Shown here in pieces: positions 46,798 through 55,114 of a DNA stretch of 55,117 bases. Under the pieces are notes generated by a model, which ran no database searches, was not told the origin of the DNA, and saw only the letters and a program-made list of their open reading frames with translations. The stretch is from Eubacteriales Family XIII. Incertae Sedis bacterium (lineage in GTDB: Bacteria; Bacillota; Clostridia; Peptostreptococcales; Anaerovoracaceae). Location of the stretch: positions 1-55,117 of the forward strand of contig JAIRPE010000131.1 in assembly GCA_031257175.1 (NCBI GenBank), read 5' to 3'. The stretch's first letter is position 1; the number at the start of each line of letters is the position of its first letter. Position numbers and translations under genes: made by a program.

Positions 46798-48073
46798 AAA
46801 ATTAGAAAAAATAATATCAAGCAATCAGCATACAGCCTATGGTGAACGGTATGCTTTTTGTGATATTAAAAATATTGCCGAATTTCAAAAGAAAGTTCCG
46901 ATCACTGTGTACGAGGATTATATCCCGTACATAGAAAAGATTAAAAAAGGAGAACAGAACGTATTGACGGCGGAACCGGTCTTATTATTAGAGCCGTCAA
47001 GCGGTTCAACATCCACAAAAAAGCTAATTCCTTATACAAAAGGATTGAAGCGTGAGTTTTCATCCGCCATCGGCAAGTGGCTATTGGACTTAAACAAGCA
47101 CTTCCCCCGGTTGAAATATGGGCAAGTCTATTTTTCAATAACACCGCAGGCTGCTTGTAACGATGGAATTGTTGGGTTTAACCGTGACGATGAGTACATA
47201 GGCGGGAGATTAGGGCGGATTGTCGCCAATAAATTCTGCGTTCCTGATAGCGTGAAAAACATTGCTGATATGGAGGAGTTTTGGCTTGCGACAGTCGAAT
47301 ATATTAAGCGCGCTAAAAATCTAAGGTTTGTTTCGATATGGAACCCGACATTTTTACTGATTATGCTTGAAAAAGCTAAAATGCCGGCAAAGGAACTGTT
47401 CCCGCAGTTGGAGGTTATAAGCTGCTGGGCGGACGGCAATTCAAAGCCCCTCGCCGAAAGATTGCAAAAGGATTTCCCTGATGTCTATATTCAGCCGAAG
47501 GGCTTGCTTGCGACCGAGGGGATTATGACAATTCCGATTGAGGACATTGGCAAGCGGCTAACCAATTCACACTTCTTTGAGTTTGTTGATAAAAACGGCG
47601 ATGTGCGGTTAAAGGATGAGCTTGACATTGGCGAAGAATACGAAATAATTATCACAACTTCCGGCGGGTTTTACAGATATAACATGGGCGATATTGTACA
47701 GTATAACGGCAATTACTGTTTCGATTTTATCGGAAGAAGTGGTAATATTTCGGACTATTTCGGTGAAAAGCTCAACGAGGTTCACGTTAGGAACATCATA
47801 GCCGGAGACGGGTTCAGGCTCCTCGTTCCGACCGGAAATAGATATACGCTTTATTCGGAAACAAACCTTGACATTGATAAAATAGACGAAGCGTTGCGTG
47901 AGAATTTCCATTATGATTATTGCAGGGAATTGGGTCAGTTGGAAAAAGCTGAGCTTGTAATAATACAGAATGGTGAACAACAATATATAGATAACTGTTT
48001 GAATTTCGGAATGCGGCTCGGCGATATAAAGCCGACCTGCTTATCAAACAGGCAGGGGTGGGTGTTCAAATGA
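46790..48073 (+). CDS. GH3-family acyl-adenylating/amide ligase-like protein
   Basis: VLLLEPSSGSTSTKKLIPYTKGLKREF, SIWNPTFLLIMLEK, GFYRYNMGDIVQYNG; likely GTG start at 46790 after gggagg. Confidence 0.85.
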   Translation: MYRKLEKIISSNQHTAYGERYAFCDIKNIAEFQKKVPITVYEDYIPYIEKIKKGEQNVLTAEPVLLLEPSSGSTSTKKLIPYTKGLKREFSSAIGKWLLDLNKHFPRLKYGQVYFSITPQAACNDGIVGFNRDDEYIGGRLGRIVANKFCVPDSVKNIADMEEFWLATVEYIKRAKNLRFVSIWNPTFLLIMLEKAKMPAKELFPQLEVISCWADGNSKPLAERLQKDFPDVYIQPKGLLATEGIMTIPIEDIGKRLTNSHFFEFVDKNGDVRLKDELDIGEEYEIIITTSGGFYRYNMGDIVQYNGNYCFDFIGRSGNISDYFGEKLNEVHVRNIIAGDGFRLLVPTGNRYTLYSETNLDIDKIDEALRENFHYDYCRELGQLEKAELVIIQNGEQQYIDNCLNFGMRLGDIKPTCLSNRQGWVFK

Positions 48074-49401
48074 AAATAGCTTTTCTATCCCCCGCGGGGG
48101 CTATGCACAGATATAACGGAAGTTTCGGGCGTGGCTTGCACTACGCTCCGCTTACGATGACTACTCTTGCCGCTCTTGTTCCGCAGGAGCTGAACGCGGA
48201 GCTTGTGATATACGATGAAACCATTGAACCGATACCGCTTGATTTGCAAGCGGACATCGTTGCAATAACTGCTATAACGGGGACAAGCTCGCGCGCGTAC
48301 AAGTATTGCGACTATTTCCGTTCTAAAGGAATTACCGTATTTTTAGGAGGCGTGCAGCCTACTCTCGACCCGACGGAAGCGCAGAAACATTGCGATAGTT
48401 TATTTGTAGGCATTGGTGATTATACCTTTTCGAAAGCAATAACCGACTACATAAATGGCGCCCTACAACCCGTATACCGTCAATCGTGCGAAAATATTAC
48501 GCTTGCCGGACGTCCGATTCCGAGAAGGGATTTGTTAAAGCCGAAAGCATATATAACTCATAATTCCGTTGAAGCTGTGCGCGGCTGTCCGTTGCCCTGC
48601 ACTTTTTGCGCCTACCCTGCCGCTTTTGGCAAACAAGTTATTTGCAGACCCGTTAAAGATGTTATCGCCGAGATAGAGCAGCTAAAAGGCAAATATGTTC
48701 TGTTCCCCGACGTGAACTTAATCGCGGATATGGAATATGCCAAAGAGTTGTTTACGGCGATGATACCGCTGAAAAAACGGTGGTTCGGGCTAACTACATC
48801 AAGCGTGGCATTCGATAAAGAGTTTTTCAAAATTCTTGAAAAAAGCGGTTGCAAGGGGATTTTAATAGGTTTTGAGAGTGTAAACCAAACGGCGCAGGGC
48901 TACATAAAAAAGGGTGTGAACAAGACCGAAAACTACGAAACTCTTGTAAAAGAATTACACGACATCGGCGTTCTTGTAAACGGTTGCTTTGCTTTTGGTG
49001 GCGATAACGATGAAAAGGATGTCTTTGAACGGACTGTTGAGATGGTTATGAAAATGAGAATAGACTTACCGCGTTATTCCATTTTAACCCCTTTCCCGAA
49101 TACAGAATTGTACCGTGAGTTGTTTTCACAAGGACGGATATTTGAGCATGATTTGGCAATGTATGACGTTGAGCACGTTGTATTTGAGCCTAAGAATATG
49201 ACGGTGGACGAATTATATATGGGTACAGAATGGGCGTGGCGGGAAACATACAAGACGGACAATATCTTAAAAAGAATAAACAAACTGAGTGGAATAAGCT
49301 ATATTACTAACTTTGCGTATCAAGGATATGCTGATAAATTTATTAAGTTTACAAAAGAAGTTATGTGCGATAACTCTGACATCCCGGAGGTGAACGTATG
49401 A
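48070..49401 (+). CDS. cobalamin-binding-type radical SAM protein (rSAM3)
   Basis: GGVQPTLDPTEAQKHCDSLFVGIGD; VRGCPLPCTFCAYPAAFG; PFPNTELYREL. Confidence 0.93.
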   Translation: MKIAFLSPAGAMHRYNGSFGRGLHYAPLTMTTLAALVPQELNAELVIYDETIEPIPLDLQADIVAITAITGTSSRAYKYCDYFRSKGITVFLGGVQPTLDPTEAQKHCDSLFVGIGDYTFSKAITDYINGALQPVYRQSCENITLAGRPIPRRDLLKPKAYITHNSVEAVRGCPLPCTFCAYPAAFGKQVICRPVKDVIAEIEQLKGKYVLFPDVNLIADMEYAKELFTAMIPLKKRWFGLTTSSVAFDKEFFKILEKSGCKGILIGFESVNQTAQGYIKKGVNKTENYETLVKELHDIGVLVNGCFAFGGDNDEKDVFERTVEMVMKMRIDLPRYSILTPFPNTELYRELFSQGRIFEHDLAMYDVEHVVFEPKNMTVDELYMGTEWAWRETYKTDNILKRINKLSGISYITNFAYQGYADKFIKFTKEVMCDNSDIPEVNV

Positions 49402-50735
49402 AGTTGCTGTTTATACAGCCCGCTATCGGGCGAAAAGATGGCGAGGAATATATCGGAACATGGAAAATGGAGCCGCTGACAATTGCTACGCTAAAAGCTC
49501 TTACGCCGGTTGGAATTGACACACTTTTCTTTGATGACCGCATTGAGGATATTGATTACGATGCCGACGTTGATTTAGTTGCGATTACCGTTGAAACCTA
49601 CACGGCGAGTCGTGCGTATAAGATCGCGAACAGATTCAGGGAAAGAGGAATAACCGTTGTTATGGGTGGTTATCATGTTACCTCTGTTCCTGATGAAACT
49701 TTGGAATATAGTGACAGCATTATTGTCGGGAACGCCGAAAATGTTTGGGCGCAAATGCTTGATGATTTTCAAAATACACGGTTACAAATCAGGTATGACG
49801 GCGAGCGTGGCGGCATACCAAAAATGCCCGACAGGAGCATTTACGCCAATAAAAAGTATCTACCCATTACTCTGATGGAAACAGGGCGGGGTTGCCCGCA
49901 TACTTGTGAATTTTGTGCCATAACAGCTTATTATTGCGGAAAATATATACCGCGCCCGGTTAGCGATATAGTTGAAGAAATTAAGCAGTCAAAAAACAAG
50001 ATAGTATTCTTTGTTGATGATAACATAACTGCGCGGCGCGAACACTTAATGGAGATATGCAAGGCGTTGACTCCTTTGAAAATCAAATGGACGAGTCAGG
50101 TATCGCTGTTAATCGCCAAAGACGATGAATTATTAAAGGCTATGAAGGACAGCGGTTGTCAAGTGGTTTTAATAGGATTTGAAAGTCTTGATAAAGATAA
50201 TCTTGACCAAATGAACAAAGGTTGGAACTATAAGCTCGGCGAACGCGACGAACTTGTGCAAAAAATTCACAAGTTGGGCATAGGGATTTACGCTACTTTT
50301 GTATTCGGGTTCGATTACGACGTCGCCGGAATTTTTGACGATACCGTTAGATTCGCAATGAAGCATAAGTTTTTCTTCGCGGCGTTCAATCATTTGTTGC
50401 CATATCCCGGCACACCCCTTTATGAACGCCTACAAAAAGAAAAGAGGCTGTTGTATGACAAATGGTGGCTCAAAAACGATTATAAATATGGTGATATTCC
50501 GTATCAGCCGAAACAAACATCGCCGGAAGAGTTGAAAGATTTATGCGCTGACGCAAGGAGAAGTTTTTTTAAGCCGTTGAATATACTTAGACGAGGGATC
50601 GCGGCTGTTTTCAGAAATCCGAATCCGGTTATTACAGCGATTTTCTTTTCTCAAAATAAAGCGCTGGGGAATGAAGTTGACCGAAAGCTCAACCTTCCGG
50701 TCGGCGTGGGTCTTGACGAAGGAGGGGCGAAATAA
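49398..50735 (+). CDS. cobalamin-binding-type radical SAM protein (rSAM4)
   Basis: GGYHVTSVPDETLEYSDSIIVGNAE; TGRGCPHTCEFCAITAYYCGKYIPRPV; PYPGTPLYERL. Confidence 0.93.
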   Translation: MKLLFIQPAIGRKDGEEYIGTWKMEPLTIATLKALTPVGIDTLFFDDRIEDIDYDADVDLVAITVETYTASRAYKIANRFRERGITVVMGGYHVTSVPDETLEYSDSIIVGNAENVWAQMLDDFQNTRLQIRYDGERGGIPKMPDRSIYANKKYLPITLMETGRGCPHTCEFCAITAYYCGKYIPRPVSDIVEEIKQSKNKIVFFVDDNITARREHLMEICKALTPLKIKWTSQVSLLIAKDDELLKAMKDSGCQVVLIGFESLDKDNLDQMNKGWNYKLGERDELVQKIHKLGIGIYATFVFGFDYDVAGIFDDTVRFAMKHKFFFAAFNHLLPYPGTPLYERLQKEKRLLYDKWWLKNDYKYGDIPYQPKQTSPEELKDLCADARRSFFKPLNILRRGIAAVFRNPNPVITAIFFSQNKALGNEVDRKLNLPVGVGLDEGGAK

Positions 50736-51598
50736 TGGGGTATAGTTATGAGTTCGCCACTGAGCAGGACGGTGAGGAAATTTCAAGGTTGCTTGAAGAT
50801 GTAGAATTTAAGGGCGAAATATCCATTGCATATTGCCGCAGACCGAATGCCGTACTCTCCCTTGCAAAAGACGGAGATAAATCTACTTTTGTGATAGCCA
50901 AGGACAATGACGGAAAGATTGTCGGCGTCGGCGCTTGTGTTATTAAGGGCGATATTGCATATTTGACAGGACTTCGGGCAATTAGGAGGACTAATATTCC
51001 TAAGTGTTATGAAATGCTACGTGGATTTTGCGCTCAGAATAATGTGCGGCTTACATACACAACGATACTTTCGGATAATATTAGCGTTCAAACAATGCTC
51101 GAAAAGAAACGCGCCAATATGCCATATTACCTTAGACACTCCGAATGGGTGGTTAATATAATACGGAAAAACCTTAAAATTAAGGATAAAAACAGGCTTG
51201 TTAAAAGTGGGGGGGGTTATGTGTTGGAAAATCCGCACGGCGAGGAGCTTGCGCGGGGGAAAGTGGTAGAACAATGGGATTATAAACAATATGTCGTTAA
51301 GCGCTACGGCTGGAAGTTGAAACTGGCAAAGCGCTTTTTTAAATGGATGCCGAACGAGAATGAGGTGTTAAAGTTTTTTACGCTTCGTGAGGTGGCGGCA
51401 AAAGACAACACCGCGCTCGAAAGCTTTTTAAGGCATACTTCGCGCTTGCCGCTTGAGGGTAACTTCTTTCTTTATGGAGGGGCATTTTGTCCGGTAAAAT
51501 CAATAAAATACAAGAGTATCGTTTATATCGTTGATTGGGATAAAACGATTGAGGATGTTTCAAATATACAGTTAAATGTTGAAATATCGGATTTATAA
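50735..51598 (+). CDS. GNAT-family acyltransferase-like protein
   Basis: SYEFATEQDGEEISRLL... AKDNDGKIVGVGACVIKGDIAYLTGLRAIRRTNIPKCYEMLRGFCAQ; TAATG coupling with rSAM4. Confidence 0.72.
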   Translation: MGYSYEFATEQDGEEISRLLEDVEFKGEISIAYCRRPNAVLSLAKDGDKSTFVIAKDNDGKIVGVGACVIKGDIAYLTGLRAIRRTNIPKCYEMLRGFCAQNNVRLTYTTILSDNISVQTMLEKKRANMPYYLRHSEWVVNIIRKNLKIKDKNRLVKSGGGYVLENPHGEELARGKVVEQWDYKQYVVKRYGWKLKLAKRFFKWMPNENEVLKFFTLREVAAKDNTALESFLRHTSRLPLEGNFFLYGGAFCPVKSIKYKSIVYIVDWDKTIEDVSNIQLNVEISDL

Positions 51599-51849
51599 TG
51601 CTTTGGAGGGTGAGCGAAATGTCAAAATTCACATTGCCATTAAGCTGGCAGGAAGATTACTTTGAAAAAATCAACTTTGAGGATGTTGTCGAAGTCTATG
51701 GAAAGTCGCGTGAAGATTTTTTAGGTGGAGGCAAGTCCTCTATGCAGTCACCGGAGCCATCAAAGAAAATGGCTGAACAAACAATTAAAACGGCTCACGC
51801 GAGGGGGCTTGGAGTAAATTATTTGTTAAATATGTGCGTTTGTCAATGA
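51598..51849 (+). pseudogene. truncated U32-peptidase-family-like protein (N-terminal 83 aa only)
   Basis: KFTLPLSWQEDYFEKINFEDVVEVYGKSREDFLGGGKSSMQSPEPSKKMAEQTIKTAHARGLGVNYLLNMC resembles the N-terminal part of U32-type TIM-barrel proteins; stops abruptly. Confidence 0.6.
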
Positions 51850-51851
51850 TG

Positions 51852-51897
51852 AGAACCATAGTAAGGGGGGGAATCTTTCCCCGATATGGTTTTTACG
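51852..51897 (+). terminator. terminator-like imperfect hairpin after the operon
   Basis: accatagtaaggggggaatctttccccgatatggttttt. Confidence 0.4.
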
Positions 51898-52236
51898 CTA
51901 CGGCAATCCTAACGAGCCGTAGGCGAGGAAGGCTTGCTGCGGCGGCGCGTTGCCTCTTTTGAAAGTCTCTCTGATTGCCGCCTCTTCCGCTGCCGTATGT
52001 TGATTCGGGTGGCTCTTGGGCCGAAGCGACCGCTCCAGAAGCGACCGCCATGTCCCGTCATGCCGCTTGCGCCGTCGTTTTACGCTCGACAGGCTCACAC
52101 CGTGCTTCTGCGACGCGTAACTCTTGCCTTTTTTGTTCGCGCGCGCTACTACTGATTTACGCGCCTTCGCTTCCTGTGTTAATCTGTTCGTTAGAGAAAC
52201 CCTCCTGCCTATGGCGATGTCTTGTCGTGATGGCAT
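51898..52236 (-). pseudogene. N-terminal HTH fragment of an integrase-type (IS481/IS3-like) transposase
   Basis: NRLTQEAKARKSVVARANKKGKSYASQKHGVSLSSVKRRRKRHDGTWRSLLERSLRPKSHPNQHTAAEEAAIRETFKR; no DDE catalytic part follows. Confidence 0.65.
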
Positions 52237-52393
52237 CTTACCATATCAGGACTTGGGTTTCTCTCTTTATTGGTTCACATCATTGTACATCATACACGTC
52301 GGCTTTTTGCAAATAAAAAATCGATTTTTGTATTACATTTGTCACACGTTTTTGATATACTGTTATTAGAGCAGTCGAAAGGAGTTTTTTGCT

Positions 52394-52687
52394 ATGGCTA
52401 AGACAGCGGTTATCAACGTCCGTACCGAACCGAACATTAAAGCGCAGGCAGAAAGCCTGTATAAGAGCATGGGCGTCTCCCTTACCGACGCAATCAATAT
52501 GTTTCTTTACAAGTCCATCGACTTTCGCGGGCTTCCGTTTGAACTCGTCCGCGAAATCCCCAACTCTGAGACCATCGCCGCCATGAGGGAAGCGGAAGAC
52601 ATCTCAAGCGGAAGAGTCGAGGCAAAGGCGTATTCGTCCTTCAAAGACATGCTTGACGACGCCCTCGCCGAAGATGGGGAGAACTAA
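52394..52687 (+). CDS. RelB/DinJ-family antitoxin
   Basis: AKTAVINVRTEPNIKAQAESLYKSMGVSLTDAINMFLYKSIDFRGLPFEL. Confidence 0.93.
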   Translation: MAKTAVINVRTEPNIKAQAESLYKSMGVSLTDAINMFLYKSIDFRGLPFELVREIPNSETIAAMREAEDISSGRVEAKAYSSFKDMLDDALAEDGEN

Positions 52688-52690
52688 GCC

Positions 52691-52969
52691 TTGCTGGACT
52701 TAAAACAAACCACGCAGTTCAGAAAGGACTTGCGGCGCATGGCGAAGCGCGGCGCGGACATGACGCTTCTTGACGAGGTCATCATCTTGCTGCGGAGGCG
52801 CGAGCCGTTACCGGAGAAGTATCGAGACCACCCGCTTACGGGCAACTGGATAGGCCACCGCGACTGCCATATTATTCCTGACTGGCTGCTGATTTACCGG
52901 ATTGACGACAACGCCTTGATTCTGACCGCAACCAGAACGGGGACACACGCTGAAATTTTTCAACAATAG
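52691..52969 (+). CDS. YafQ-family mRNA interferase toxin
   Basis: TTG start; FRKDLRRMAKRGADMTLLDEVI... HPLTGNWIGHRDCHIIPDWLLIYRIDDNALILTATRTGTHAEIF. Confidence 0.93.
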   Translation: MLDLKQTTQFRKDLRRMAKRGADMTLLDEVIILLRRREPLPEKYRDHPLTGNWIGHRDCHIIPDWLLIYRIDDNALILTATRTGTHAEIFQQ

Positions 52970-53174
52970 ATTCCGAAGGGAGGCCGTTTGCCCCTCCCCG
53001 CCCCCCAAGGGCCGCGAGCCTCTGGGTTTTTTTATTTTACCCTGAAAGCCTCCTGCCAAACAAGAGGAGCCGACCTTTGGCCGTCAATATGCCTTAATTC
53101 GATATAAAAATATAATAATTATGTTTAATATATTTATGGCGCGTTCTATATACGATATAACAATGATGTAGCCT

Positions 53175-53336
53175 AACGTCCAGCCTGTCGTTAGCTTGTG
53201 TTTCCGTCTGCGTTATCTCCACGGCCTGGAATGGGACGCCGCCGCCGAGGCCATGGGCTACAGCCTGTCGCAGGCCTACGCGCTCCACGGCCTCGCTCTG
53301 AAGGAGCTGCGCGCCGGCGCGCGGGAGGAGCCATGA
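53175..53336 (+). pseudogene. C-terminal remnant of a phage DUF1492/sigma-like protein
   Basis: FRLRYLHGLEWDAAAEAMGYSLSQAYALHGLALKELRAGAREEP*; preceded by a stop codon and no start. Confidence 0.55.
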
Positions 53337-53576
53337 GGCTTCGGCTCCAAAAAAGTGTTTCAACCCGCGTTACCGTGAAATGCCCCAAGGTTCGCGGCCT
53401 TAGGGGGCCAGGAGGGCCAGATGCTTATCGCCTCCTGTTGTTTTGCCTGGCTAGGATTACTGCCAGGCTAAATATCACAACAAGAAAAACCTTTGCATCG
53501 TAGAAATGCTGTACCACGGATATTTCTGTGCAGGCAAAAACGTGAATATGGATTGGCTGGACAATAAATATGCAAA

Positions 53577-53948
53577 ATGTTATTATCGATCAACCCGGAG
53601 CATGTAGACAACATCGTCAGCGGGGCGAAACGGTATGAGTTCCGTAAGGTGAGACGCCGCTCAGACGTCAACCGCATCGTCATCTACGCCACCGCTCCAC
53701 GCAAAGAGGCCATAGGGGAAGTCGTCATAGAAGCGATAATTGAGGACGATGTCGTTAATGTCCGGCATCTGACGAAAAGAGCCGCCGGCATCACTTACGA
53801 ATTCTTTCAGGCTTACTATAAGGGCAAGAAAAAGGCGATTGCCTATAAACTTGGTGAGCTTGAACTTTTCGACGAACCAAAACGCCTCGAAGATTATGGC
53901 GTCCGCTATGCCCCGCAGTCCTTTGCCTACTTGGACCCGACCACCTAA
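53577..53948 (+). CDS. ASCH-domain-like protein
   Basis: MLLSINPEHVDNIVSGAKRYEFRKVRRRSDVNRIVIYATAPRKEAIGEVVIEAII. Confidence 0.75.
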   Translation: MLLSINPEHVDNIVSGAKRYEFRKVRRRSDVNRIVIYATAPRKEAIGEVVIEAIIEDDVVNVRHLTKRAAGITYEFFQAYYKGKKKAIAYKLGELELFDEPKRLEDYGVRYAPQSFAYLDPTT

Positions 53949-53969
53949 CCAGCCGATGTATGTCCGCAC

Positions 53970-54002
53970 AATCGCGCCAGAAGTACTGACGCGATTTTTT
54001 TT
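53970..54002 (+). terminator. rho-independent terminator
   Basis: aatcgcg-ccagaagtactga-cgcgatttttttt. Confidence 0.8.
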
Positions 54003-54293
54003 AGGCGCTCGGCGGGCGCCGGAGGGGAAAAAGGCCTGTTTAGAGGGGCGTTTCTGTCTTTGCGCTCCACCAATGGCCAAAACCGCCGAAAATACGCTAT
54101 TTATCCCCGTGTCCCCGCGATACATAAAAACACAAGCCGATCGTCGGGTAGACGGTACGGATTGCGTAGAGGTTTAGAACCTCCGACAATGCTGATTTTC
54201 AGCCGTTTTCGAGGGTGTGACGGGGTGTGTGACGCAGTTCTGAGGGTGATTCAGGGTGATTATTCCCCTAATCGCCGGAAGCCCGCGCCCAAA

Positions 54294-54327
54294 GGAAAAA
54301 CCCTTGAAACCGTTGGAATTTCAAGGG
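54294..54327 (-). terminator. rho-independent terminator of the tRNA operon
   Basis: Reverse strand CCCTTGAAA...TTTCAAGGGTTTTT; + strand side also has a T-run, so possibly bidirectional. Confidence 0.75.
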
Positions 54328-54334
54328 CTTTTTT

Positions 54335-54409
54335 TGGAGGCGACACCCGGATTTGAACCGGGGAGTAGAGGTTTTGCAGACCTTTGCCTTACCACTTGGC
54401 TATGTCGCC
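54335..54409 (-). tRNA. tRNA-Cys(GCA)
   Basis: GGCGACATAGCCAAGTGGTAAGGCAAAGGTCTGCAAAACCTCTACTCCCCGGTTCAAATCCGGGTGTCGCCTCCA; CCA encoded. Confidence 0.97.
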
Positions 54410-54484
54410 CAATCTCCGCCGACGCGCCCGTCGGGCAAAGGGGGAACCGCGCCATATGAAGCGCGACCCCCCAAGGCAAGAATT

Positions 54485-54559
54485 TGGCTAGGGTAGGAGG
54501 ATTCGAACCTCCGAGTGACGGAATCAGAATCCGTTGCCTTACCGCTTGGCGATACCCCA
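54485..54559 (-). tRNA. tRNA-Gln(CTG)
   Basis: TGGGGTATCGCCAAGCGGTAAGGCAACGGATTCTGATTCCGTCACTCGGAGGTTCGAATCCTCCTACCCTAGCCA. Confidence 0.96.
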
Positions 54560-54629
54560 ACGTCATCACGGGAAACGTCTCGTCCCCTGCGCCGCGCCAG
54601 ACTCGGCACATGCGGAAAGACGGGACACA

Positions 54630-54706
54630 TGGGGTGGGTAGCGGGATTCGAACCCGCGCGTACAGGAGCCACAACCCTGGGTCTTGACCACTTGACGATA
54701 CCCACC
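54630..54706 (-). tRNA. tRNA-His(GTG)
   Basis: GGTGGGTATCGTCAAGTGGTCAAGACCCAGGGTTGTGGCTCCTGTACGCGCGGGTTCGAATCCCGCTACCCACCCCA, including G-1. Confidence 0.96.
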
Positions 54707-54790
54707 ATATTCATACGCCTGCCTCTCAGCCTCTCATGGCGCCCCGCCACAAAAGACTTAGCCGACGCTTCAGGCCGCATCCTAGCGAAT

Positions 54791-54866
54791 GGTAGCGGCG
54801 GGTGGAGTCGAACCACCGACCTTCCGGGTATGAACCGGACGCTCTGACCAACTAAGCTACGCCGCC
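54791..54866 (-). tRNA. tRNA-Met(CAT)
   Basis: GGCGGCGTAGCTTAGTTGGTCAGAGCGTCCGGTTCATACCCGGAAGGTCGGTGGTTCGACTCCACCCGCCGCTACCA. Confidence 0.96.
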
Positions 54867-54922
54867 ATATCCTACCGCTATGACTCTAAACGACCTACGC
54901 GTGTCAAAACACCGTAATTGAA

Positions 54923-54951
54923 ATATTAACATTTTATTGGCGCGATGTCAA
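54923..54951 (-). promoter_or_regulatory. tRNA operon promoter TTGACA-17 bp-TAATAT
   Basis: Reverse complement of atattaacattttattggcgcgatgtcaa, upstream of tRNA-Met. Confidence 0.75.
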
Positions 54952-55070
54952 GACTGTTCGTTGATTTTATATGGCTATTTGACGCCGTCCTAAAAAAAGG
55001 GCGGTGTAAAATAGTTGTGGATGAGGCGGTCGGCTGGGGCTCGGGGGCGCGGCGCCCCGATTCGATCCGA

Positions 55071-55114
55071 GGGACGGGCGGCCCGCCCCCTTAGCAGGGC
55101 GGGCCGCCCGTCCC
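55071..55114. repeat. perfect 18-bp inverted repeat (hairpin) at window end
   Basis: gggacgggcggcccgccc-ccttagca-gggcgggccgcccgtccc. Confidence 0.9.

Noticed and set aside
54175-54205. gaggttTAGaacctc hairpin with tRNA T-arm-like look left of tRNA-Cys
   Set aside because: No full tRNA cloverleaf can be built around it; not enough to call an att site.
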